A DNA stretch of 64,000 nucleotides from Actinokineospora auranticolor (GTDB taxonomy: Bacteria; Actinomycetota; Actinomycetes; Mycobacteriales; Pseudonocardiaceae): NCBI RefSeq assembly GCF_002934265.1, contig NZ_PTIX01000024.1, positions 45,163-109,162 of the forward strand. The letters run 5' to 3'. A program made the translations under genes and the position numbers. Position 1 is the stretch's first letter, and each line of letters begins with the position of its first letter. Of the stretch, positions 9,857 through 19,043 are shown piece by piece. The notes beneath the pieces were generated by a model, which saw only the letters and a program-made list of their open reading frames with translations, was not told the origin of the DNA and made no database searches.

Positions 9857-10704
9857 AGCGCCTCCTCCCGCTGCTGGCCGCGGCGGCCGTGGGCGCGGGT
9901 TCCCTCGTGGCGGTGACGCAGGTGGTCGACTCGCCCGCGCGCTACCTGTCCGGCACCGTCGTGATCGGCATCAACGGCACCCTGCCCGGGTGGAGCGAAC
10001 CCAAGGACCACCCGACCGGTTTCGACGCCGCCTTGGCGACCTTCCTCGCCGAGAAGTACCACTTCGACATCTCCTGGTACCCACTGGCACCGAACGAGCG
10101 CGAAAACGCCCTCGTCGACGGGGTGGTGGACCTGGTCATCGCCAACTTCTCGATGTCCGGTGAGAGCGCGCGGAACCCGGGCCAGCAGCGCGACCAGACC
10201 ATCGACTTCGCAGGCCCCTACTTCCGGGACCGCTCTGGCGTACTCGTAGACAGCACCAAGCGCGCCAAGGTCACCGGGGGAAAACCGGGCATCCCGGCGG
10301 AGAACCTGTGCGTGGGCAGCGGCACGACCGGAGAGGAGAACTCCAACCACCAGGCCCGGCGGATGCCGCAGGCGGAGTGCTTCGCCGCCTTCTCCGACGT
10401 GAACACCGACACCATCGGCGTGATGACGGACCAGGGCATCCTCACCGAGTACGCGGCCGCGCGCTCCGGCGGCAAGGTGGTCCCCGCGTTCTGGGAGGAC
10501 GACGATCACCCGATCAACGACAAGGAGTTCTACGGCATCGGCATCCCCGACGGCAGCACCGCCCTGTGCCAGGAACTCACCCGGGCCATCAACGAATTCT
10601 TGACGAACGGGAGGTGGGGCAGCGCCTTCTCCACACACCTCACGCACTTGGGTGAGAAGGACTTCCACAAGCCCGACGAGTCAGACCCCTCCCGCTGCGT
10701 GTGA
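9853..10704 (+). CDS. Membrane-anchored solute-binding protein (family 3) linked to caspase
   Basis: This 283-residue protein has an N-terminal hydrophobic helix (about residues 5-25) and then a family 3 periplasmic-binding fold: 'GTVVIGINGTLPGWS', 'GFDAALATFLAEKY', 'LVDGVVDLVIANFSMS', 'IDFAGPYFRDRSGVLVDS'. No lipobox cysteine is seen, so the helix may be an uncleaved anchor. The GTG start (9853) overlaps the caspase stop (GTGA). No ABC permease or ATPase accompanies it, so it more likely senses a ligand for the caspase than feeds a transporter; that is inference. Four cysteines in the distal half could form disulfides. Confidence 0.83.
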   Translation: MKRLLPLLAAAAVGAGSLVAVTQVVDSPARYLSGTVVIGINGTLPGWSEPKDHPTGFDAALATFLAEKYHFDISWYPLAPNERENALVDGVVDLVIANFSMSGESARNPGQQRDQTIDFAGPYFRDRSGVLVDSTKRAKVTGGKPGIPAENLCVGSGTTGEENSNHQARRMPQAECFAAFSDVNTDTIGVMTDQGILTEYAAARSGGKVVPAFWEDDDHPINDKEFYGIGIPDGSTALCQELTRAINEFLTNGRWGSAFSTHLTHLGEKDFHKPDESDPSRCV

Positions 10705-11369
10705 CGGGCGAACCGGTCATGGGCTCCCCTCCCGCGAACGGGTCGGAGCGGGCGGCGGGGCGTGCCGGGAGGTCCCGCCACGTCGACCGTGAACGGCCAG
10801 TCGGTGCGCGGCATGCGGTCGGCCGCGGTGAGGTCCTGCGGCCGCAACGCGTAGCCGCGGCGGTTGTCCCTGCCCGGACCGTACGCCATCGAGTCGGTCA
10901 ACGCCCGCATCCGTCGAGCGGTCAAGGCCCTGTGGGGTTCCAAAACCCGACTCGATGACTCTGACCCGCGAAATGAGTCGCAGCGTGCTCGTACTCGGTG
11001 ATCAATCCTCCTAGTACTGGTCGGCGGCGAATCGAGGTCGTGCCAGGCATCGATACCGAGCCGTCTGGTCGTGGCGGAGCGAGTAGGAGCCCCTGGGGGC
11101 TCCAGAACGCGACTGAACGGCCCAAACTGCGGTTTGGGTCACAGCGGAGTTCGTTGACGATTAGGAGCGGTCGGGGAGTGCCCGCTGGATAATGCCGACA
11201 AACGGCTCGACGCGACCATTCGCTGGCGTGCAGTGCGGTGGATTCTTGCGACCCGATACTGGAGTCGGGGAGGACGGCGTCGAACGCCGCGGTATCGAAA
11301 CCCGGCTCAACCCCGCAGCGCTCTCGGCCGTCAAGAGACACGGCCGACAGTTGCACCGTACTCGCACCA
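10705..11369. other. Gene-poor stretch with a transposase C-terminal remnant
   Basis: I see no intact gene here. On the minus strand at about 10925-11080 the translation contains 'RRRPVLGGLITEYEHAA', the typical C-terminal end of an integrase-core (IS3/IS481-like) transposase. Nothing recognisable remains upstream of it. A minus-strand segment near 10750-10900 has coding-like third-position bias but no family I recognise. The stretch leads into attachment-like copy 2. Confidence 0.5.
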
Positions 11370-11506
11370 GGGAGCACTGCGGGGAGCAAACGGGGAGCAG
11401 AACTGCTTCCCGAACAGCTCCGAACTGCATTGAACGTCTCTAAATAAGCAGGCGTTGACCTGCGGAGATTCTATTTCCGCAGGTCAACGCGATATGCCGT
11501 ACATAG
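11370..11506 (+). repeat. Attachment-site-like structured repeat, copy 2
   Basis: GGGAGCA-type boxes at 11370, 11381 and 11392 keep the same 11-base step as in copy 1. 'GAACTGCATTGAACG' follows near 11422. A 15-bp perfect stem comes next: GCGTTGACCTGCGGA (11452-11466) pairs with TCCGCAGGTCAACGC (11476-11490) around a 9-base loop. The tail GATATGCCGTACATAG runs directly into a tRNA-Val 3' half at 11507. A further half-copy, TGCAGGTCAGCG, lies at about 11561. The layout (phased boxes, stem, tRNA core) looks like an integrase attachment site with arm sites. Confidence 0.8.
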
Positions 11507-11549
11507 TTCACACCGAAGGGGTCACTGGTTCGATCCCAGTATCGCCCAC
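11507..11549 (+). pseudogene. 3' half of tRNA-Val(CAC), element junction scar
   Basis: From 11507 the sequence reads as the distal half of a tRNA: anticodon loop TTCACAC (anticodon CAC), 3' anticodon stem CGAAG, variable GGGTC, T-arm ACTGG-TTCGATC-CCAGT, acceptor ATCGCCC and then AC. The 5' half that should pair with it (CTTCG before the loop, GGGCGAT at the start) is absent; the repeat tail occupies its place. This is what remains when an integrative element recombines within the anticodon region of a tRNA gene and carries its own replacement 3' half. Confidence 0.8.
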
Positions 11550-12906
11550 TGGTTATACTTGCAGGTCAGCGCCCTGCCAGCGGATCACGTTGGTGGGGCG
11601 TTGATCGTTTCGGGGTGCACGTGGGGAGCAGCGTGATCCGACCCCAATCGCCATGCCGAAGGGGTCGGGCTGTTTTCGTTGGTACAGCGCCGTTTCCGGG
11701 CCAGGTCTTGGTCGCACCTCGCTCCCAGTGATGATCACGTGCACGACCAGCGTTTTCTCGATCCAGCGACCATGACATCGGTCAGCCGGATCGTGACGCC
11801 GGTCATGGACTTCGTAGGACTTCGGCTCGTCGTGACCACTCAGGTGGTCGTACTCGGTGCCGCGGGTGTCGATGATCCGGTCGAACGTGTGGGCCGGGGG
11901 CAGCTACTGGGGCTGGTACGCGGCCTGCACGGCGAGCAGGGGGTCGACTAAGGCGCGGGATGCAATCGGGGCTGTGGCCGTTGTCCATGTGATCTCGCTC
12001 GGCCCGTCTGCACCGTGGTGGCGCTCAGGGCGTGGCGGTCGATGCGGTCAGTGTCATGCCAGTCTAGGCAGAGGACCTCGATTCGGCGCTCGTTCTTACG
12101 GGCAGAGCGCCGACTCCTTCGGCTCCGCGCCCAGCCTGCCCGGGCATGGGACGTGGAAGTCCGCGGACGACGCCGGGAATGCTCCCGGTCCTTATCGAAA
12201 GACCGCTGATCACCCGGAAACCCGCGCCCGCCGCGCGGCGGGCACCACGGGCAGATAGCTCATCGGGTCTGAGGCGTCTCCCCATGGCGGGACGGTCGTC
12301 AAGCCTCGTACCAGGTTCCGCGACTGATAGCGAGAAGTGCGTCGCCGAGCACGGCCAAGGCTGGTGTGTCGCGTTGACCGCCGTTGTCGATTTGGCAGGC
12401 GGTCGAACGACTGGCGGTGTCGCCAGGTGAACCAGGGGTTGCCGTCGAGATCGAGGAAGATCATGTGGACGCGGTCGTCGTCGACGATGAGGACGACCTC
12501 CGCGTCCGGATCATCACCCGCACCGCGGACGAAGGTCACCTCGATTCCCCGTTGCCGGCCTCGTGATCACCATTTGCTTCCGGGACCGCAGCAGGTCCGT
12601 GTACTCGGCCCACGCGCGCCGTTGGCTTGCCCATCGTTGGCGCAAGTGCTTTTGTACCAACCGAATCCCGGTTGATCTCTCCGTCCTAATCAGGCGGACA
12701 ACTCTCCTGGGGTCCTGACCGTCTCCAACCTCGCCGGTCGTGGTGGGCGGCCGGAGGTGGTGTCTGCGTGACGACCCCTGCCGACGCCGGCGCACTGTTC
12801 GCCATGCGCGCCGAGGTCCACCGCACCCGTCAGGGGGACACCCCGCGTTTGCGGCGAGCGTGGCGGGGGTATCTGCACACGTGTTCGAGACGAGAGGAGC
12901 AACGCC
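11550..12906. other. Decayed region without an intact gene
   Basis: Both strands carry only short or oddly composed frames. A further GGGGAGCAG box lies near 11621. On the minus strand 12385-12539 reads 'DAEVVLIVDDDRVHMIFLDLDGNPWFTW' (GTG start 12539), which looks like the true start of a small protein that then loses coding character; I call it a remnant of unknown family. The stretch ends at the ribosome-binding site of the DUF3072 gene. I interpret the whole as a graveyard next to an integration site. Confidence 0.45.
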
Positions 12907-13098
12907 GTGACGGAGCGCACCCCGGAGAAGGACCCTGCCGACTGGACGACCGGCGACGAGCCGATGACCGGTCCGCAGGAGTCCTACCTGAACACCCTCG
13001 CCTAGGAAGCCGGGGTTGAGGTGGCCGAGGAGTTGACCAAGGCCGAGGCGTCCCGGCTGATCGATGAGCTGCAGGAGCGCACCGGCCGCGGTGTGTGA
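12907..13098 (+). pseudogene. DUF3072 small protein interrupted by an in-frame amber codon
   Basis: From GTG 12907, preceded by GAGAGGAG, the frame reads 'KDPADWTTGDEPMTGPQESY' and then 'LNTLA', the hallmark of DUF3072. Codon 33 is TAG (13003-13005). After it the same frame continues with 'EAGVEVAEELTKAEASRLID' and 'ELQERTGRG' to a TGA at 13096-13098, exactly the expected remainder of the family (about 63 residues). A single base change, for example CAG to TAG, explains it. Function of DUF3072 proteins is unknown. Confidence 0.85.
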
Positions 13099-13147
13099 CC
13101 GGGCACGGTGTCCGCTCACGGTGCATCGGGTCTGGAACCTCACGCGG

Positions 13148-13873
13148 TCACCCCGAACGCGGACGACGGCGTGCACCCAGTGACCGCCACGGCCACCTGC
13201 GTGCTGGAGGTGCGCTGATCGGTCTGGCGTAGCTGAGCACGGGCCGCGTGTGCGCCACGGCGGGAACGAACCGTTCTGGGACGTCCACCACTGCGGCGAG
13301 CGCCTCGTGGGCCTCGTCCGGCCTCATCTCCGACGGGTAGGTCACGTGCAGGGGAACGCAGTCGTGGAGTTCGGCGCGGAAGGCGTACTTGTACTCCTCG
13401 TCTCCCGCGTAGACCAACGCGATGCGGGCCGTCCAGTCGATGCGGTGACGGCCGTCCGGCTGGCGGGTGACGACGAAGCGGTGGTCCGCGCAGGTGTCGT
13501 GGCCGAGCAGTTGCAATTGGAACGCGTGCCGGGTATTCGGCGGCTCGGGCAGGGGGTCGAGCGTCAGCACGCGGGGTTCGGCGGCCGTGAGGCTGAACGG
13601 CGAGCCGGGGGTGGCAACGGGGAAGCCGTGGTAGTCCAAGGGCTCCATCAGACAGCCCACGTAGCCCGACCACAACTCCGGTGAGTCCCATTCCCGTTTG
13701 TCGTCGCTGTCCGGCGGTTCCGGCGGCATCCGCTCCGCGTCGTAGTTCCTGGTGATCAGGAGCGGATCGAACCAGAGGGCACCCTGTTCGTCCAGTCCCC
13801 AGACCCACTCGAAAGTCCTGATGCGATGGCCCTCCGACCACGGGTTGCCCTCAAACCACATGCGTCCGTGCAC
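13148..13873 (-). CDS. Hypothetical protein, 241 residues
   Basis: A well-formed minus-strand reading frame with normal actinobacterial codon bias; ATG at 13873. It has no signal peptide or membrane segment. It contains several aromatic-rich strands ('FEWVWGLDEQGALWFDPLL', 'HRIDWTARIALVYAGDEEYK') that suggest a beta-rich soluble fold. The C-terminal 30 residues are basic. I do not recognise the family. It stands alone between the DUF3072 remnant and a propeller remnant, with no obvious operon partner. Confidence 0.65.
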   Translation of the reverse strand: MHGRMWFEGNPWSEGHRIRTFEWVWGLDEQGALWFDPLLITRNYDAERMPPEPPDSDDKREWDSPELWSGYVGCLMEPLDYHGFPVATPGSPFSLTAAEPRVLTLDPLPEPPNTRHAFQLQLLGHDTCADHRFVVTRQPDGRHRIDWTARIALVYAGDEEYKYAFRAELHDCVPLHVTYPSEMRPDEAHEALAAVVDVPERFVPAVAHTRPVLSYARPISAPPARRWPWRSLGARRRPRSG

Positions 13874-14157
13874 CGAGCCACTCTATACCCGATGATCACA
13901 CCCGGCGTCGAGAATGGCCGCTACGTCCCCGTTCTCGGCCATCGCGAGTAGATCCGGATTCCCGACGTGGTGCGCTGCCCGAGTTCCACGTCGGGTTGCG
14001 GTGTTGATCTGTTCGAGTGATCGGGGGAACGCCGCAGCGACAACGGTGTCCCCAGTGCCGTCGGTCCCGGTCGGGACGTCCGGGTCGAGGGCGGGTTGGT
14101 CCTGGTCAAGAGCAAGCCGCTCGGCGCACCTGTCCCCGACCTCGTCCTGGACCCGCC

Positions 14158-14307
14158 GACGGCCGTCAACTCTGGGTGAGCCCGGGGACCACCACCAAGC
14201 GGGTCCGACTCGTCGACGACGTCGTGCTGATCTCCCACGACTCCGAGACCGTCGTGCTGGAGCGGAAAACCGGCGCCGAGCTGTGGCGGACCCATCACGA
14301 GTTCGGA
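14158..14307 (+). pseudogene. PQQ-like beta-propeller remnant
   Basis: In one plus-strand frame the sequence reads 'GRQLWVSPGTTTKRVRLV' and then 'SETVVLERKTGAELWRTHHE'. These are two consecutive blades of a PQQ-like/quinoprotein beta-propeller ('...G..LW' repeats). Flanking sequence in this frame lacks further blades and the surrounding 13874-14540 region holds no intact gene. On the minus strand near 13883-13990 'GNPDLLAMAENGDVAAIL' looks like the C-terminal end of another lost protein. I interpret both as debris. Confidence 0.6.
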
Positions 14308-14540
14308 TGTCGATGTGCTGGTTGTGCTGTGCCCCAACGGCCCTGGCCGCAGGGCCGCCTACAGGCAGAAGCCGATCATTTCGTCGGTCGGGGCAACCTC
14401 GCGGCGCACTGGTGCGTGCCGTTGGTGGGCGGATCGCAGACTGTCCACGCGGTGGACGGCTCTTCCGCCATCGGGGTCCGGCATGGGGGGAACCGGCTTT
14501 CGGGTCCTCTGCTGTCGCCCGCTCACGACCGGAGGTATTC

Positions 14541-17500
14541 GTGCGAAGGCGCACGCATGTGGTCATCGCCAGCACCGCGGTGACACTCTTGTCCACGGGC
14601 CTGCCCGCCGCCTCGGCACCCGCGGTGGCGGTGGGTGGCTCGTCCGACCTGGCTCACACCGTGACTCTCCTCAGCGGTGACCAGGTACAACTGTCCGCTC
14701 CCGGCGCGCGGCCGGTGGTGCGGGCCGCCGCCGGGCGCGAAGGCGTCGCGTTCCGGGTCTTCACCGAGAACGGTCACCTGCACGTCATCCCGGCGGACGC
14801 GCAGGGGCTGCTGTCGGCGGGCAGGCTCGACCCGCGGCTGTTCGACGTCACCGGCCTGCTCGACCAGGGCTACGACAACCGGCGCGGCGACCTGCCGCTG
14901 ATCGCGACCGGACCGGCGCCTCGCGCCGCGATGGCGGGGGTGCGCGCCACACGTGACCTACCCGCCGTGGGTGCCCGCGCGCTCAGCGCGGAGAAGTCCG
15001 CCCTCGCGGGTTCCTGGCACGCGCTGGCCTCGACCGGGAAGGTGTGGCTGGACGGCAAGGTGACCGCGGGCCTCGACCGCAGCGCCGCGCAGATCGGCGC
15101 ACCACAGGCGTGGCAGGCGGGGGTGACCGGGCGGGGCGTGACGGTCGCGGTCCTCGACACCGGCGTCGACCAGACCCACCCCGACCTGGCGGGCCAGGAG
15201 ATCGGCGAGCACAACTTCACCGACAGCGCGGACAACGTCGACCGGGTCGGGCACGGCACGCACGTCGCCTCGATCATCGCGGGCACCGGCGCCAAGTACC
15301 GGGGCATCGCGTCCGGGGCGCGGATCCTCGACGGCAAGGTCCTCGACGACCACGGCTACGGCTTGCAGTCCTGGATCGTGGCGGGCATGGAGTGGGCCAC
15401 GGCGCAGGGCGCGGACGTGGTCAACCTGAGCCTCGGCGGCGCGGACACCCCGGGGATCGACCCGGTGGAGGAGGCCGTCAACCGGCTCTCGGCCAGTACC
15501 GGCAAGCTCTTCGTCGTCGCCGCGGGCAACAACGGCGCGGCGCGGACGATCGACTCCCCCGGCAGCGCCGACGCCGCACTGACCGTCGGCTCGGTGGGCC
15601 GTGAGGACAAGCTCTCGTCGTTCTCCAGCCGCGGGCCCCGCATCGACGGTGCCCTCAAGCCGGACATCACCGCGCCCGGCGAGAACATCGTCGCGGCCAA
15701 GGCCGCCCAGGCGACCATCGGCGACCCGGCCGAAGACGGCTACATCGCCCTGTCCGGCACCTCGATGGCCACACCGCACGTGACCGGGTCGGCCGCCCTG
15801 CTCAAGCAGCGGCACCCGGACTGGACCGGTCAGCAGCTCAAGGCGGCGCTGACCGCCTCCGCCCGGCCCGCCCCGGGCCTGGACGGGTTCGCCCAGGGCG
15901 CAGGCCGCGTCGACGTGTCCGCGGCGCTGGCGGCGACCGTCACCACCGAGCCCGCCTCGGTCAGCGTGCCGACCGCCCGGTGGCCGCACACCGACGACAC
16001 CCCGGTCGCCCGGGCGATCACCTACTGCAACAGCGGGACCGCGCCGGTCACCCTGACCCTGACCGCGGACGTCCTCGGCCCGGACGGCAAGCCCGCCCCG
16101 GCGGGCCTGTTCACGGTCAGCCCGGCGCGGCTCACCGTTCCCCCGGGCGGCACGGCGGCGGCCACGGCCACCGTCGACACGCGGGTCGGCACGGCTGACG
16201 GGCTCTTCGGCGGCGCGATCGTCGCCACCGGCGGCGGTCAGACCACCCGGACCGCGATCGGCGTCGACCGCGAAGTCGAGAGCTACTCGGTGAAGGTGAC
16301 CCTGATCGGCCTCGACGGCAAGCCGACCGCCAACGCGGGAGCGAACCTGTTCAACTACGACGGCGTGGGCGTCTACAGCGGCGGCGACCCGACCGGCGTG
16401 TTCACCCTGCGCCTGCCCAGGGGCAAGTACGAGTTCGACGCGTTCCTGGTCGACTCACCGACCAACACCGTGCAGACGGTCGTGTACCCGGCGCTCGACC
16501 TCACCGCCGACACCGAGATCGTCGCCGACAGCCGCACCGCCAAGCCGATCGACGTTCGGCCGCCCGACGCGGGCGCGACCCAGGTCGGGGGCACGGTCGG
16601 GCTGACCGGGAAGACGGCACGCGGCGACTACGGCACGTACACGACGGTCGACGACTTCAGCAGGATCCGCACCGCCAGGATCGGCCCGAACCCCCAGAAC
16701 CCCCCGGCGGCCTCGTTCGTCGAGGGCACGTACACCTCGGACAAGGGCTTCTACGACCTGTTCTACGCCTTCCCCGGCGACTACCCGACCGGGCTGACCA
16801 GGCACCCCCGCGCGACGGACATCGCCACGGTGAAGACCACGTTCGCGAACGCGGCCCCGGACTCCTCCCCTTCCGTCAGTCCGTACGCCTCGGTCCCCGG
16901 CGTCGTGTCGTCCGGGGTCCAGACCGTCGTCCCCGCCGCGGTCACCGGGACCACGCAGTTCGCCAACACCGACGGTGGCGTGCTGTGGGCGACCTACGCC
17001 TACCTCGGTGGTCGGCTGCCGAGGGAGTACTGGACACCGCTGCTCAAGCTGACGCCGGGCACGACCACCCAGCGTCGGATGAACGCGGGGATCGTCGGCC
17101 CGACCGCGCAATCCGGTCCCCGGTTCGGGATCACCCGGTCCCAGGGCACCCTCCTGGTGTACCCCGGGCTTTTCGGCGACGGTGCGGGCAACTGGGGGTC
17201 CAGCGACTACACGGGCGCGACAACGCTGTCGAAGGACGGCACGCGCATCGGTGAGAACCCCGGGGGTGGCCTGAGCCGGTTCCCCGTCGGCGACGGCTCC
17301 GGCACCTACACGGTGGCCGCGACCGCCGACCGCGACCGGGGCTACGACCTGGCCACGCACGTCGACGCCACCTGGACGTTCAGGTCCGGTCCGGACAACG
17401 AGGCCGTCCCGGTCTCCGCGGTCCGCTTCAAGGGCGTGCTCGACGCGGCGGACACGGCTCCGGCTGGCCGCTACTACCTGCCGGTCACGCTGGAGAAGGA

Positions 17501-17711
17501 GACCGGCCAGGTCGAGCTCCCCAGGACCCTGACCGTCGAGGTCTCCTACGACGAGGGCAAGACCTGGGCCGCGGCCCCGGTCGTCGCCAAATCGCTCGTG
17601 GTCCTCGACCACCCGAAGGGCGCCGGTTCGGTGTCGCTGCGGGCCGCCGCGGAGGACTCCCGGGGCAGCACGGTGAAGCAGACGGTCATCCGGGCCTACA
17701 AGCTGCGGTAG
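14541..17711 (+). CDS. Secreted subtilisin-like serine peptidase (S8), large
   Basis: This 1056-residue secreted protease starts at GTG 14541 with GGAGG five bases upstream; the open frame before it is non-coding. 'RRRTHVVIASTAVTLLSTGL' is a signal peptide with cleavage near 'ASA'. A pro-region follows, then the S8 domain with the catalytic triad D206 ('AVLDTGVD'), H238 ('GHGTHVA') and S408 ('GTSMATPH'). Beyond residue ~440 lie beta-sandwich domains, including an Ig/Fn-like block with 'TVPPGGTAAATATVD'. It probably acts outside the cell in peptide degradation. It stands alone, and an 8-bp stem follows its stop. Confidence 0.93.
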   Translation: MRRRTHVVIASTAVTLLSTGLPAASAPAVAVGGSSDLAHTVTLLSGDQVQLSAPGARPVVRAAAGREGVAFRVFTENGHLHVIPADAQGLLSAGRLDPRLFDVTGLLDQGYDNRRGDLPLIATGPAPRAAMAGVRATRDLPAVGARALSAEKSALAGSWHALASTGKVWLDGKVTAGLDRSAAQIGAPQAWQAGVTGRGVTVAVLDTGVDQTHPDLAGQEIGEHNFTDSADNVDRVGHGTHVASIIAGTGAKYRGIASGARILDGKVLDDHGYGLQSWIVAGMEWATAQGADVVNLSLGGADTPGIDPVEEAVNRLSASTGKLFVVAAGNNGAARTIDSPGSADAALTVGSVGREDKLSSFSSRGPRIDGALKPDITAPGENIVAAKAAQATIGDPAEDGYIALSGTSMATPHVTGSAALLKQRHPDWTGQQLKAALTASARPAPGLDGFAQGAGRVDVSAALAATVTTEPASVSVPTARWPHTDDTPVARAITYCNSGTAPVTLTLTADVLGPDGKPAPAGLFTVSPARLTVPPGGTAAATATVDTRVGTADGLFGGAIVATGGGQTTRTAIGVDREVESYSVKVTLIGLDGKPTANAGANLFNYDGVGVYSGGDPTGVFTLRLPRGKYEFDAFLVDSPTNTVQTVVYPALDLTADTEIVADSRTAKPIDVRPPDAGATQVGGTVGLTGKTARGDYGTYTTVDDFSRIRTARIGPNPQNPPAASFVEGTYTSDKGFYDLFYAFPGDYPTGLTRHPRATDIATVKTTFANAAPDSSPSVSPYASVPGVVSSGVQTVVPAAVTGTTQFANTDGGVLWATYAYLGGRLPREYWTPLLKLTPGTTTQRRMNAGIVGPTAQSGPRFGITRSQGTLLVYPGLFGDGAGNWGSSDYTGATTLSKDGTRIGENPGGGLSRFPVGDGSGTYTVAATADRDRGYDLATHVDATWTFRSGPDNEAVPVSAVRFKGVLDAADTAPAGRYYLPVTLEKETGQVELPRTLTVEVSYDEGKTWAAAPVVAKSLVVLDHPKGAGSVSLRAAAEDSRGSTVKQTVIRAYKLR

Positions 17712-17733
17712 CGCACCGACACCGATCGGTGCG
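17712..17733 (+). terminator. Stem-loop after the S8 peptidase
   Basis: CGCACCGA (17712-17719) pairs with TCGGTGCG (17726-17733) around a 6-base loop, directly at the stop codon of the subtilase gene. No T-run follows, as is common in high-GC terminators. Confidence 0.55.
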
Positions 17734-18134
17734 GGGCTCGCCGACCTGACCCACCGGTCGCGACCACGGCGAGAGCCGAAGCGAACCGGGGACGGCAGCG
17801 GTCCGGGCGTGGGAGGACGCCCGGACCGCGCTGAACCCGGCCGAACCGGCTGCGGGAGGCCATCCCCGCACGCCGCGTTGGCGGCCACGCGGACAAGGAT
17901 CGGCCTCCGGCGGCCAGGCGAGTGTGGGGGTCGCCTGGCCGCCGCTCCGCGCGGGTCGGGTCACCCAGGCGGACGAGGGTGTGGACAGCGAAATCGCGGC
18001 AGCACGGCCAGGCTGCCGGTGGGGCGTCGAAGAGTGCCGGCATGTGGAATGGTTCCCATCGGACGAGGCCGTGAGTCGCCACCGGCGCGACTGACCGCTA
18101 CTTGGGCAAAGTTCGCCAAGCAGCGGTCGTGGCC
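17734..18134. other. Convergent intergenic region
   Basis: About 400 bases lie between the 3' ends of the subtilase and SDR genes. I see only frames with poor codon bias and no RNA gene or repeat that I can support. Confidence 0.5.
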
Positions 18135-19043
18135 TCAGCGGGTCCGACGTGATCCGCGCTCGGGTTCGGGCCAGCGCCCGTGGACGCGTTCTTGCCCCGG
18201 GACGGGTTCGTGGACGTTGCCCGGTGACGCCTGCCGCCCCTCTCGCGTCAGGGCCGCCAGGCGGAACAGCGGGTTGACCAGGAGGTCGAAGAGGAACGGC
18301 AGGAAGCGGAAGCCCGCGATGATGAGCGGGTTGGCAGGCCCGACCGCCGCCGAGACGTGCTTGCGCGGCTTGTCCGCCAGTTTGACGACGGCCGAGGCCA
18401 CCCGCTCCGGGGAGAGGACGGGCCACGGCGGACGTGCTTCCCGTCCGGTGTAGTTCGCGCCTTGGTAGTAGACGGGGGTGTTGGTGCTGCCCGGACTGAC
18501 GATGCAGACGTTCACCCGGGGCGCGTCGCGCGTCTCCTGCTGGAGGGTGCGCAACACGGCGCGCTGGCCCCATTTCGCGGTCGAATAGGCACCCATGCCG
18601 GGCACGGTGACGGAGCCGAGCAACGAGTTGACGCCGATGAACGTGCCCTTTCCCGCGCGCCGCATGACGGGCAGAACCGCACGCGCCAGATACAGGGTGC
18701 CATGCACGGCGGTGTCGACGATGGTGGTGAAGACGTCCGCGGGCATCGTCTCCACGGTGCCGTAACCCATCACCGTCGCGGTGTGCACGACGACGTCCAA
18801 GCGCCCGTGGCGTTCAAGCACTCGGGCGACGATTCGACCGGCAGCGCCCGGGTCGGCGATGTCGTCGGGGACGGCGTCCACGTGGGCTGCACCCGCGTCC
18901 CGGCAAGCGGCCGTGGCGACGGTGAGGGCGTCGGCGCTGCGCGAGACCAACACCAGGTGATCACCGCCCTCGGCGAAGGCGACGGCCGAGGCCAAACCGA
19001 TGCCGCTGCTGGCACCGACGACGAGCACGACCCGGGCGGTCAC
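18135..19043 (-). CDS. Short-chain dehydrogenase/reductase
   Basis: A 302-residue classical SDR. It has the Rossmann motif 'VVGASSGIG' at about residues 7-15, 'TATV' in the place of NNAG, the catalytic region with S at 'GVNSLLGSV' and the YxxxK pair in 'AYSTAKWGQR'. A C-terminal segment 'IAGFRFLPFLFDLLVNPLF' is hydrophobic and may sit on the membrane. GTG 19043 overlaps the stop of the upstream Zn-dehydrogenase (GTGA), so the two are one transcription unit. The substrate is not predictable; such SDR/Zn-ADH pairs are often stress-linked. Confidence 0.88.
   Translation of the reverse strand: MTARVVLVVGASSGIGLASAVAFAEGGDHLVLVSRSADALTVATAACRDAGAAHVDAVPDDIADPGAAGRIVARVLERHGRLDVVVHTATVMGYGTVETMPADVFTTIVDTAVHGTLYLARAVLPVMRRAGKGTFIGVNSLLGSVTVPGMGAYSTAKWGQRAVLRTLQQETRDAPRVNVCIVSPGSTNTPVYYQGANYTGREARPPWPVLSPERVASAVVKLADKPRKHVSAAVGPANPLIIAGFRFLPFLFDLLVNPLFRLAALTREGRQASPGNVHEPVPGQERVHGRWPEPERGSRRTR

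Noticed and set aside
12690..12920. Possible tRNA hinted at by a 'SRTRVQIPPP'-like translation
   Set aside because: No cloverleaf can be folded; the acceptor and anticodon arms are missing.
12903..13098. Recoded amber codons (DUF3072 and GH84 both carry TAG) as sign of amber suppression
   Set aside because: Two cases in a region full of decayed genes, one at a Gln-like and one at a Trp position, do not fit a common inserted amino acid; other remnants here carry TGA.
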